A stretch of DNA of 12,960 nucleotides from Chloroflexota bacterium. Lineage in GTDB: Bacteria > Chloroflexota > Anaerolineae > Ardenticatenales > Ardenticatenaceae. How positions within the stretch are numbered: position 1 is the stretch's first letter; each line of letters starts with the position of its first letter. The notes beneath the pieces were generated by a model. That model was not told the DNA's origin. It did not search any database and was given only the letters and a program-made list of their open reading frames with translations. Location: assembly GCA_003520455.1 (NCBI GenBank), contig DOUV01000217.1:1-12960 (forward strand). Reading direction: 5' to 3'. This document shows positions 6,071-12,960 of this stretch, in pieces. The translations under genes and the position numbers were made by a program.

Positions 6071-8212
6071 ATGATGATCGAGAGTATCTCGCGGCGGCAT
6101 GCGCGGACGGGTTCACTCTGGAAGCAGGCGGGAAGCAAACAAGAAATCCTGCAACATCTCGCCGCGCACCCCTGGCTGGGCCAACTCTTTCAGAGAGTAG
6201 TGGAGCAAGCTGACCGAGACCTCCAGTCGCTTCCCTCCGAACTCGCCACGCCTGCGAATCTCCAGGATACCAGCCTCGAAACTCAGGACGAGCGCGAGTT
6301 GCGCTGGTACGGAGAAAGTCAGGAAGCGCATCGTGCGGGGGAAGTGATTGTGAGGCTCGCGCTCTGCGCGTGGCTGAACGAGAGGCCGGATTTCGCCGCC
6401 GCCGCGGTTGCGCGGATGCAAACCGCGGCGGCGCAGCCGACCTTCGCCGACAGCCCCATGCAGGACCTGGTCGTCGGCGGGCTGGCGCGGGGCCTCTGCC
6501 TGGGCTATGACCTGGTAAGAGATATGGTACCGGGCACAGACCCGGACTCGGAGTCCGAAACGTGGGCCGCGGTGCGAGCACGCCTGCTGCAGTATGGTGA
6601 CTGGCTCGAGTACTATCTGGTAAAGGGGGGCAACGGTGCCCGCCGCAACCACGACGTCATCGCGGCCTGCACCCTGGGTCTGATCGCCCTGACGCTGCCG
6701 AACGCTGCTCCCCGCGATTGGGCGCCGCTCGCCGCCGCACAGTTGGAAACAGTGCTCTTTGCCGACACACGCTACCTGGGAGAAGATGGGGATTGGTACG
6801 AAGGCTCGCTGCGTTACCAACTCTATATTCTCCAGTGGTTTCATCTTCTGGCCGACGCTGCGCGCACTGTCGGCTGGATGGATCTATACGCCCGGTCCAA
6901 GGCTGAGAAGCTCTTTCGGTCGCTGAGCCATTTTCTGACACCGGACGGTCACAACCTGGGATTCAACGATACGGCTCACGACGAAGTCGTGCTGCTGGGC
7001 GTGTGGCCGCTGCTCAAGGGCGCGGTCGAATACCAGGACCCGCTCCTGCTCTGGAACCTGCAAAACATCCTGGACCGATTGGACTCCGTCCCCCTGATCC
7101 CAGCCGAGGCCTTCCTGGCACTGCGGGGTCCCCTGCCGGGCGAGCCCTTCCATAAGAAGCGGCAAACGGCAGTCCATCTGAAGCGGACCGGGCTGGTCGT
7201 GGTGCGCTCGGAGTGGTCCGGCAGCGCATCGCTGTTCGCCCTCGGGTGCGGGCCCTACTCCTCGCACCATCATCTCGGCCAGGCCGGATTCGAGTATTAT
7301 GCGAGTGGAGAGCCGGTCGTGCTCGAAGCGGGCGGGGGGCACTATGTGGGGCGTGCGCAGTGGATCACGCCCGAGATGCACAACGTGGTCGTGGTGAACG
7401 GAGGCTACCGGCCGCGCTATGCCCATCCGCTGTATGGGACCTCCGGGTTCGACTTTGCGCCCCGGTTCGACGGCCGCATCACCGCATTCAAGCACAACCC
7501 GGAGGTTGCGTTCGTGCAGGCCGACTATGCGCTTTGTGCGCGCACGCGCTCGGCCGTTCGGAATAGTTGGTTCGTGTGGCCGGGATATCTCATCGTGGAA
7601 GATCGTCTGACCGCGCCCGACGGCAGTCCTCTCCAGGCCGAAGCGTTCTGGCACGCGCACGGGGATGTGCAGGCCGCGCCGGATGGCACCTATCAGATCC
7701 GGACGGCGGGGGGCGAGACGCACGTGCTGGCGGTCTGTGAGCCCGAGGTTCGCGAGATTTCTCTGGGGCGGCACCCACTCGCCCGGGATTCGATCGGAGT
7801 CGTCATGAGCGGGGGAGAATTGCGGGTTCCGGCGCGGCGCCGGGAGAAGCTGGACTATATTCGCGTTACGGCCCGCGGCCCAGATGTCCGGTTCCTCGTT
7901 TTCGTCGTCCCGTCAGAGATTGAAGGGCTGCCGGTCGAATTCTCGCACCAGATGCTCCCGGCAGCCCAGGCCTGGAAGCTGGAAATCAGGTTCCCGCACG
8001 GAGTGGTCGATACGTGGGTTTTCCTGCCTCGCCGGGCCGGGCTCGTGCAGGAACCGCTCGAGATGGACGGCCGGGTGGCGTTCGTGCGCTGCGTCGCCGG
8101 GCGTGCGAAGGCCTGGTTTCTCCTGGAAGGGCAAACCCTGGCCTGCGCGGGAGAAACTCTGGTCCGGAGCCCGGTCGAGACGACATTTCTCAATCACCGA
8201 GGGGATCAATGA
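6071..8212 (+). CDS. Heparinase II/III-family polysaccharide lyase-like protein
   Basis: This 713-residue protein has the layout of a heparinase II/III or oligo-alginate lyase: an N-terminal alpha/alpha toroid (about 1-330) and a C-terminal beta-sandwich (about 375-700). Family members break uronic-acid-containing glycans by beta-elimination. Toroid active-site text includes N193-H194 and GDWYEGSLRYQLY (Y243, E244, Y249). The beta-sandwich motif is present at H399-H-H401, FEYYASGEPVVLEAG and MHN (H437), then NVVVVNGGYRPR. Two usual acidic positions differ: Gly403 where the H-x-H-x-Asp pattern has Asp, and Glu419 where the Asp-x-Gly pattern has Asp. No signal peptide is seen, so it should be cytoplasmic. 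The ATG at 6071 lies 4 nt after the preceding stop with only a weak GAAGAG before it (ATG 6074 is equally possible). Its stop overlaps the amidase start. Confidence 0.82.
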   Translation: MMIESISRRHARTGSLWKQAGSKQEILQHLAAHPWLGQLFQRVVEQADRDLQSLPSELATPANLQDTSLETQDERELRWYGESQEAHRAGEVIVRLALCAWLNERPDFAAAAVARMQTAAAQPTFADSPMQDLVVGGLARGLCLGYDLVRDMVPGTDPDSESETWAAVRARLLQYGDWLEYYLVKGGNGARRNHDVIAACTLGLIALTLPNAAPRDWAPLAAAQLETVLFADTRYLGEDGDWYEGSLRYQLYILQWFHLLADAARTVGWMDLYARSKAEKLFRSLSHFLTPDGHNLGFNDTAHDEVVLLGVWPLLKGAVEYQDPLLLWNLQNILDRLDSVPLIPAEAFLALRGPLPGEPFHKKRQTAVHLKRTGLVVVRSEWSGSASLFALGCGPYSSHHHLGQAGFEYYASGEPVVLEAGGGHYVGRAQWITPEMHNVVVVNGGYRPRYAHPLYGTSGFDFAPRFDGRITAFKHNPEVAFVQADYALCARTRSAVRNSWFVWPGYLIVEDRLTAPDGSPLQAEAFWHAHGDVQAAPDGTYQIRTAGGETHVLAVCEPEVREISLGRHPLARDSIGVVMSGGELRVPARRREKLDYIRVTARGPDVRFLVFVVPSEIEGLPVEFSHQMLPAAQAWKLEIRFPHGVVDTWVFLPRRAGLVQEPLEMDGRVAFVRCVAGRAKAWFLLEGQTLACAGETLVRSPVETTFLNHRGDQ

Positions 8213-9660
8213 CCGACGACCTTTGTTACGCCACCGCGACGGAATTGGCTGCGGCGATCCGAGAGAAGGAGATAGGGACCGGAGAGGTGATTGATGCCTA
8301 CCTCCGGCGCATCGCCCGGCTCAACCCGGCCGTAAATGCGATTGTGACGCTCGACGAAGCGGGTGCCCGCCGCCGCGCGCAAGAGGCGGATGCGGCCCTG
8401 CGGCGGGGAGAAGTATGGGGGCCGCTGCACGGGGTTCCGGTCACGATCAAGGATTCCATTGCTACGGCCGGGCTGCGGACGACAAGTGGATCGCCCTCGC
8501 TCCGGGACTATATTCCGCACGAGGATGCCACGGTCGTGGCTCGATTGCGCGCGGCGGGGGCGATCATCCTGGGAAAAACGAATTTGCCCACCTTTGCAGC
8601 AGACAGCCAGACGAACAATCCCGTTTTCGGCCGAACCAACAACCCCTGGGACCTTAGGCGGACGCCCGGCGGTTCGAGTGGGGGCGGCGCGGCGGCGGTT
8701 GCAGCCGGCTTGATTCCACTGGACCTCGGCAGCGACTGGGGTGGGTCGCTGCGCGCGCCGGCGCACTTTTGCGGCGTTTTCACGATCAAGCCCACCGACC
8801 GGCGGGTGCCGTGGACGGGACATATCCCCCCGGCGCCCGGCGCGCCCTGGGGTGTGCGCCACATCGGCATCATCGGGCCACTGGCCCGCTCGCTCGATGA
8901 TGTGGCGCTGGCGCTGCAGATTATCAGCGGGCCCGATAACCGGGACATGGAGGTGCCGCCCGTGCCGTTGGGGCCTCTGCCTTCCCTCCGGCTTGAAGGG
9001 TTGCGGCTGGCCTGGACGGATGATTTCGGTGTTTCGGTGTCGCGGGATACGCAGAACGCGCTGCGCGCGCTCGCCCGCGAACTGGAACAACGCGGTGCCG
9101 TGGTGGAACGACGCGTGCCGGAGGGGTTCGACCTGGAAAAGGCCTGGGAGGTATGGGGTGAGATTCGGCAAGCGGAGGCCGGTTCCTCGCAGGAACCCGA
9201 AGTGGAGCGCGCCGAGGCTGCGCGCTTTGGGGTATCGCTTGCCTCGGAGGTGCCGTGGCTGCGCGGCCGCGCCAAAGTGATCAACGCCACCCTGCGCCAG
9301 TACAGTGAGGTGCTGGAGGAACGCGACGCATTGATCCGGCCATTAGAGCAGTTCTTGACGCAATGGGAGGCATGGCTCTGTCCCGTCACGTTGGGACCAG
9401 CTTTTCCACATTGCGAGACCGGAGTGCCAGTCCCGGTCGATGGATATCCCGTGCCCTACTGGATTGCCACGGGCGTTTACCTGATGCCCTTTAACGTGAC
9501 GGGGAGTCCGGCCGTGGTACTCCCGCTCGCCCGCTCGACGGAGGGATTGCCGATCGGGCTGCAGGTGGTGGGCAAGCGCTGGGAAGAGATGAAACTGCTG
9601 GCCGTTGCCACGGAAATCGCGCGAGTGATGGGACCGTTCCGCCGGCCGCCGAGTTTCTAG
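8209..9660 (+). CDS. Amidase-signature family hydrolase
   Basis: A 483-residue soluble enzyme of the amidase signature (GatA/FAAH-like) family, which hydrolyses carboxylic amide bonds using a Ser-cisSer-Lys triad. All three residues are visible with the family's spacing: K81 in VTIKDS, S156 in the GGSSGGG loop and S180 in DWGGSLR, 24 residues apart as in GatA. Flanking text such as GPLHGVPVTIKDSIATAG and LGKTNLPTFA is standard. The start is the ATG at 8209 inside the ATGA overlap with the lyase stop, 4 nt after GAGGGG (8199-8204). No gatB or gatC is nearby, so a role in tRNA transamidation is unlikely. In this operon it may cleave an amide on the imported glycan or a breakdown product, but the substrate is unknown. 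Confidence 0.93.
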   Translation: MTDDLCYATATELAAAIREKEIGTGEVIDAYLRRIARLNPAVNAIVTLDEAGARRRAQEADAALRRGEVWGPLHGVPVTIKDSIATAGLRTTSGSPSLRDYIPHEDATVVARLRAAGAIILGKTNLPTFAADSQTNNPVFGRTNNPWDLRRTPGGSSGGGAAAVAAGLIPLDLGSDWGGSLRAPAHFCGVFTIKPTDRRVPWTGHIPPAPGAPWGVRHIGIIGPLARSLDDVALALQIISGPDNRDMEVPPVPLGPLPSLRLEGLRLAWTDDFGVSVSRDTQNALRALARELEQRGAVVERRVPEGFDLEKAWEVWGEIRQAEAGSSQEPEVERAEAARFGVSLASEVPWLRGRAKVINATLRQYSEVLEERDALIRPLEQFLTQWEAWLCPVTLGPAFPHCETGVPVPVDGYPVPYWIATGVYLMPFNVTGSPAVVLPLARSTEGLPIGLQVVGKRWEEMKLLAVATEIARVMGPFRRPPSF

Positions 9661-9721
9661 AGTGGGCGACGAAGATGGTGCGTGACCTGACGGTCGTGAT
9701 ATTGGCGGCGGAGGAAGCAAG

Positions 9722-10474
9722 ATGAAGGATTCGAATATTGTGGGCCTCTTGGAACCGGTGCGGCAACAGACGGCGACCGAGGCTGTGGCGCAACAACTCA
9801 TCCAGTTGCTGATGACCGGCGCGCTGGCGCAGGGTGACCGGCTCCCCTCGGAACGAGAACTCGCGCAGCATCTGCATGTGGGGCGCACCACCGTGCGGGA
9901 GGCTCTGAAATTGCTCACGCTCTCGGGCGTGTTGGAGGCCCGCCGCGGCGCGGGCACGTACGTCCGCCACAAATATTGGAGCTTTGTGGCGGAGCAGATC
10001 AAATGGCCGGCGCTCTTGCAACGCATGGATGTTGAAGAGTTGCTGGAGGTGCGGGGACCGATGGAGATTCAGGCCGCGCGTCTCGCCGCCGAGCGAGCGA
10101 CGCCGGAGGACCTGTCACGGATCGAGGCTGCTCTGGACGATCTGAAGGCCCTCAAGGAGCGCGACGTGGAACGCGAGACGGAGATTGACATGCGCTTTCA
10201 CCGCTATATCGCTGAGGCAAGTCGCAATTCACTGCTCCTGATCGTGATGGACGCGCTCGCCGCTCCCCTCCGAATGCACATTGAGCAGGCGAACCGGATG
10301 ACGGCGGATACATCCAGCACCATAGCGGAGCATCGCGCTGTATATGAGGCACTCCGCCGGCACAATCCGGAGGCCGCGGCCAAAGCCATGAGCAAGCATC
10401 TCGACATGAGCCGATTCCTGGCGCTCCTGGGGGCAACCGATGGGTTGGATGAGCCCAACCCGACAGACGCCTAG
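9722..10474 (+). CDS. GntR-family regulator, FadR subfamily with FCD domain
   Basis: A 250-residue DNA-binding regulator. Residues about 19-90 form the winged helix typical of GntR (GDRLPSERELAQHLHVGRTTVREALKLL, then a wing GAGTYV). Residues about 105-240 form the all-helical FCD ligand domain. Its four metal/ligand residues are in place: D156 and H160 (IDMRFHRY), H204 (AEHRAVY) and H226 (SKHLDM), with the 4- and 22-residue spacings seen in metal-binding FCD proteins. Such proteins usually sense small carboxylates such as sugar acids or uronates. GGAGGAA at 9710-9716 sets the ATG at 9722. It is the natural partner of the TTGGTCAGACCAA palindrome at 221-233 at the operon promoter. Derepression by a pathway acid is inferred. 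Confidence 0.94.
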   Translation: MKDSNIVGLLEPVRQQTATEAVAQQLIQLLMTGALAQGDRLPSERELAQHLHVGRTTVREALKLLTLSGVLEARRGAGTYVRHKYWSFVAEQIKWPALLQRMDVEELLEVRGPMEIQAARLAAERATPEDLSRIEAALDDLKALKERDVERETEIDMRFHRYIAEASRNSLLLIVMDALAAPLRMHIEQANRMTADTSSTIAEHRAVYEALRRHNPEAAAKAMSKHLDMSRFLALLGATDGLDEPNPTDA

Positions 10475-10502
10475 CTCCGCGCGAAGAACGTGAGGGGCCG
10501 GC

Positions 10503-11477
10503 GTGCCAGCGGTTCTTGTGACAGGGGGGCACGGATTCCTGGGCAGCTATGTGGTCCGGGATCTGGCCGCGCGCGGCGCGACAGTGGTCATCCTCGACGT
10601 CACCTCGCCTTCGGTCGCGTTACAGAAGCGCCTGGCACCCTACGGAGAGCAGATCGAGTTTGTGCAGGGCTCTATCACGAACCGTGCCTGGGTCAAGGAG
10701 GTCGTTCAGGAGCACGACGTGGGACAGATCGTACACGCGGCCGCCCTCTGCGATGCGGAGGCCTTATTGACGCAGCCCTACTGTGCCTTTGAAGTGAACA
10801 CGCTGGGGACGGTGAACCTGTTGGACGCGGCGCAGGATCTGCCCGGCCGCTTTGTTCATATCAGCTCAATTGCGGTCTACCAGTCCAAACGATACGAGCC
10901 GCTGGATGAGGCTCATCCGATCTTTGACCCGCGGCGGGGACACCCGGCTGGGCCATATGGGGCTTCGAAGGCTGCGGCCGAAATGATGGGGCAGAGCTAC
11001 GCAGAGGAGGCTGGGGTCGATTACATCGCCCTGCGTGTGGCCGCAATCTATGGCTTTGGGATGAACATCCCGCTCTATCTCAAGCCCCTGCTCACGCACG
11101 CCCTGGCCGGGGAGCCTTATACACTGGAGGGCGGGCCTGGGCGGAAGCGGAATTTCACGTACGTAAAGGACGCGGTTTCCGCGGTCTGTTCCGCTCTGGA
11201 CGCTCCGGGCGCGCAACTGCGGCAGCGAGCGTTTACGATCGCCGAAGGGCGATTGTACAGCCCGGAAGAGGTGGCAGACCTGGTCCGCAAAGTCATTCCT
11301 GGAGCGACGATCGAGGTTCGCCCGGGCACGGCGCTATCCGACGAGGCGCGCCGCCGGATGGAGCACTATGGGGAACTGGACCTTTCGGCGGCGCGTGAGC
11401 AGTTGGGCTTTGAGCCGCGCTATCCCCTTGAAGCCGGCTTGCGGGACTATGTTGAAGAGTGCCGGCGGATGGAATAG
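10503..11477 (+). CDS. NAD-dependent sugar epimerase/dehydratase (extended SDR)
   Basis: A 324-residue extended short-chain dehydrogenase/reductase of the nucleotide-sugar epimerase type. The Rossmann nucleotide motif TGGHGFLG (residues 7-14) and acidic D32 at the end of the second strand indicate NAD preference. The catalytic set is S121-S122 (ISSIAVY), Y152 and K156 (PYGASK). RNFTYVKDAVSAV in the C-terminal half is common in this family. The start is GTG at 10503, 5 nt after GAGGGG (10492-10497); no ATG upstream fits. It could be a UDP-sugar 4-epimerase, a uronate or aldose dehydrogenase, or another sugar oxidoreductase acting on the released monomer. The sequence alone does not decide. It lies 28 nt after the regulator gene. 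Confidence 0.9.
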   Translation: MPAVLVTGGHGFLGSYVVRDLAARGATVVILDVTSPSVALQKRLAPYGEQIEFVQGSITNRAWVKEVVQEHDVGQIVHAAALCDAEALLTQPYCAFEVNTLGTVNLLDAAQDLPGRFVHISSIAVYQSKRYEPLDEAHPIFDPRRGHPAGPYGASKAAAEMMGQSYAEEAGVDYIALRVAAIYGFGMNIPLYLKPLLTHALAGEPYTLEGGPGRKRNFTYVKDAVSAVCSALDAPGAQLRQRAFTIAEGRLYSPEEVADLVRKVIPGATIEVRPGTALSDEARRRMEHYGELDLSAAREQLGFEPRYPLEAGLRDYVEECRRME

Positions 11478-11489
11478 GAGTTGAACAGT

Positions 11490-12623
11490 ATGAAAGGCGT
11501 AAACCTGAAACGCGTGTGCACCGAGTTCGAGGCCAAGGGGCTGGATCTCGCCCTCTTGACCTCCTCGGGCAATTTCGCCTACGTGAGCGGCCTGGCGCTG
11601 GCGGACGAAGAGACGCGCAAATTCAATGCGGGCGTCCGCAATGCGGTCCTCCTCACCCGCACCGGCGAGGGCATTTTGATCGTGGCCGATTCGAGCGTCC
11701 ACCAGGCGCGGCGCGATTCCTGGATCACCGAGGTCCGCCCGTATCCGGGCGGGCCGGCGGACACACCGGTGGGCCCAATCCTCGAGGCCGTGCGCCACCT
11801 CGGCGCGACTTCAAGCCGGATCGGAGTGGAAACGGAATACCTCCCCGTGGCACTTTATCAGGCCCTTTGCACGGAACTGCCGCACGTCCAGTGGCAGGAC
11901 TGCTCGGCAGAAATGGCACGGGTTCGCAGCATCAAAACGCCGGCCGAGATCCAACTGATGCGCGACACTGTGCTCGCCACGGACCGGGCGTTCGCGGCGG
12001 CCTTCACGGCGCTGCATGCCGGAAACACGGAACGCGACCTGGCCCGCCGTATCATCGACAACCTGTACAATCAGGGCGCGGATGGGTTGGACCACATCTG
12101 GGTGTACGGCGGTGACAAGACGACGGACAAGTTCCGTTCTCCGGGCGAAAAGCGGCTCGAACGAGGCGACATCATCCGCGTCGATATCGGCGGGGTGTTT
12201 CAGGGCTATCGCACGGATGTCTCGCGCATGGGGATCGTGGGCGAGCCGCGGCCCGAGCAGGCCCGCATCTACCAGGGGCTGCGCGAGGCGCACCTGCGGA
12301 TGATCGAGGCGGCTCGGCCCGGTATCCAGGCGGGCGAGTTGGTCCGGGTTTGCGATAAGACCCTGGAGGCGCACGGGCTTCCGTTCGTCGGGCGCGCTCT
12401 GCTCACGCATAGCCTGGGGGTGGTCCTCCACGATTATCCCATCGTCTATGACGCGCGCGACACGGCGCGGTTGGAAGAGAACATGGTGCTCGCCATCGAG
12501 CCATTCGTGGTGGTCGGGAAAGAGAAGTATGCCGTCGAGGATGACGTCTTGGTCGCGGCCGCGGGTCCCGAGATTCTCTCGTCCTTTATGGACACGCGCC
12601 AGATGGCGCCGGTTGCGGCCTGA
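11490..12623 (+). CDS. M24-family metallopeptidase (Xaa-Pro dipeptidase/creatinase-like)
   Basis: A 377-residue soluble enzyme with an N-terminal creatinase/prolidase-like domain (about 1-135) and a C-terminal pita-bread M24 domain. All five metal ligands of the peptidase clan are visible: D232 and D243 (11 apart, in IRVDIGGVFQGYRTDVSR), H307 (THSLG, with the usual second His seven residues on, H314), E337 (AIEPFV) and E350 (AVEDD). It should therefore be a two-metal hydrolase, not a metal-free creatinase-type variant, probably acting on a dipeptide or similar amide. TAGGAG at 11475-11480, overlapping the previous stop, is 9 nt before the ATG at 11490 and decides the start. The in-frame TTG at 11481 abuts it and is unsuitable. 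Xaa-Pro specificity is only the family default. Confidence 0.92.
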   Translation: MKGVNLKRVCTEFEAKGLDLALLTSSGNFAYVSGLALADEETRKFNAGVRNAVLLTRTGEGILIVADSSVHQARRDSWITEVRPYPGGPADTPVGPILEAVRHLGATSSRIGVETEYLPVALYQALCTELPHVQWQDCSAEMARVRSIKTPAEIQLMRDTVLATDRAFAAAFTALHAGNTERDLARRIIDNLYNQGADGLDHIWVYGGDKTTDKFRSPGEKRLERGDIIRVDIGGVFQGYRTDVSRMGIVGEPRPEQARIYQGLREAHLRMIEAARPGIQAGELVRVCDKTLEAHGLPFVGRALLTHSLGVVLHDYPIVYDARDTARLEENMVLAIEPFVVVGKEKYAVEDDVLVAAAGPEILSSFMDTRQMAPVAA

Positions 12624-12660
12624 GGCCGGTGCGCCGGCGACGGAAGGAGAAGAAGCTGTG

Positions 12661-12960
12661 ATGGAACGAAAGTTGGCGATTGAATATGGCAACCGCACGT
12701 TGCCTCTCCGCATTCCTGATCAGAATGTCGCGTTCGACATTGCGCCGCGGGAAGGCGCCGCCGCGCCCCCGGCAGAAGCAGAGGTCGGGAGGGCGCTGGC
12801 CGCGCCGATCAACTCCTCGCCCCTTGCCGAGTTGGTGCGGCCCGGCCAAACCGTGGCGCTCATCGTCGACGACCACACCCGCCTGACGCCGAGCTACCAG
12901 ATCTTGCCGCTCTTGCTGGACGAACTGAACCGGGGCGGCATTCCCGATGCGCAGGTCACC
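12661..12960 (+). CDS. LarA-family nickel-dependent racemase/epimerase, partial
   Basis: The first 100 codons of a gene that runs off the right edge without a stop. The text matches the N-terminal domain of LarA (formerly DUF2088): AAPINSSPLAELVRPGQTVALIVDDHTRLTP followed by ILPLLLDELNRGGIPDAQV. The D71-H-T-R74 motif corresponds to the conserved Asp/Arg active-site region of lactate racemase. LarA enzymes use a nickel-pincer nucleotide cofactor to racemise or epimerise 2-hydroxyacids; characterised relatives act on lactate, malate and sugar acids such as gluconate. The cofactor-binding Lys and His residues lie beyond the window. AAGGAG at 12644-12649 is 11 nt before ATG 12661. An in-frame GTG at 12658 is 8 nt away and is an equally possible start. 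In this operon a sugar-acid epimerase is more likely than a lactate racemase. Confidence 0.88.
   Translation, partial: MERKLAIEYGNRTLPLRIPDQNVAFDIAPREGAAAPPAEAEVGRALAAPINSSPLAELVRPGQTVALIVDDHTRLTPSYQILPLLLDELNRGGIPDAQVT

Noticed and set aside
5143..6138. Minus-strand open frame of 331 codons opposite the hydrolase C-terminus
   Set aside because: Shadow of the plus-strand hydrolase, which has continuous domain-like text there.
8209..9660. Amidase as the GatA subunit of a tRNA amidotransferase
   Set aside because: No gatB or gatC neighbours, and the operon is catabolic; the shared triad is a family-wide trait.
9684..9695. GACC-TGAC-GGTC inverted repeat before the regulator gene as an autoregulatory operator
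   Set aside because: Only 4-bp arms, and the spacing differs from the TGGT-N3-ACCA form of the palindrome at the operon promoter.
1..12960. CRISPR array, tRNA or rRNA gene, transposase or insertion-sequence ends
   Set aside because: No regularly spaced repeats, no RNA gene text and no transposase-like protein were seen on either strand by eye.

Overview
The window holds one long, tightly packed, plus-strand gene cluster in high-GC DNA. It reads as a bacterial catabolic operon for an imported acidic or modified oligosaccharide. The organism cannot be fixed from the sequence. A Tat-dependent lipoprotein as the solute-binding protein, MalFG-type permeases with no ATPase next to them, and a decayed tetratricopeptide relic of the kind common in large Chloroflexota proteins make Chloroflexota (or a similar high-GC environmental lineage) a reasonable but unproven guess.

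Layout. Positions 1-180 (minus strand) carry a decayed TPR-protein fragment with three in-frame stops. At its edge lies a near-consensus sigma-70 promoter (TTGACT, 17-bp spacer, TATGAT, 176-204). It is followed at once by a 13-bp palindrome, TTGGTCAGACCAA (221-233), and a half-copy of it (205-214), a form typical of operators for FadR/UxuR-type GntR repressors. A leader of about 340 nt follows, with inverted repeats and a second Shine-Dalgarno placed before a two-codon ORF. The genes are then: ABC solute-binding lipoprotein (548-1951); two tandem RNA hairpins (1982-2066); permease 1 (2084-3034); permease 2 (3031-3870); a GHL6/GH42-like hydrolase (3901-6066); a heparinase II/III-like lyase (6071-8212); an amidase-signature hydrolase (8209-9660); a GntR/FCD regulator (9722-10474); an NAD-dependent sugar epimerase/dehydratase (10503-11477); an M24 metallopeptidase-family protein (11490-12623); and the first 100 codons of a LarA-family nickel-dependent racemase/epimerase (12661 to the window end).

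How the genes may work together (inference). The lipoprotein and two permeases import an oligosaccharide, using an ATPase encoded elsewhere. The hydrolase and the lyase both lack signal peptides, so they would cut it in the cytoplasm. The amidase and the M24 protein would act on an amide- or amino-acid-linked part. The epimerase/dehydratase and the LarA-like enzyme would rework the resulting sugars or sugar acids. The GntR/FCD protein is the obvious candidate to bind the palindrome at the operon promoter and sense a pathway acid. The combination of lyase, amidase, M24 protein and LarA in one sugar-uptake operon is the most interesting part of the window. The substrate is unknown.
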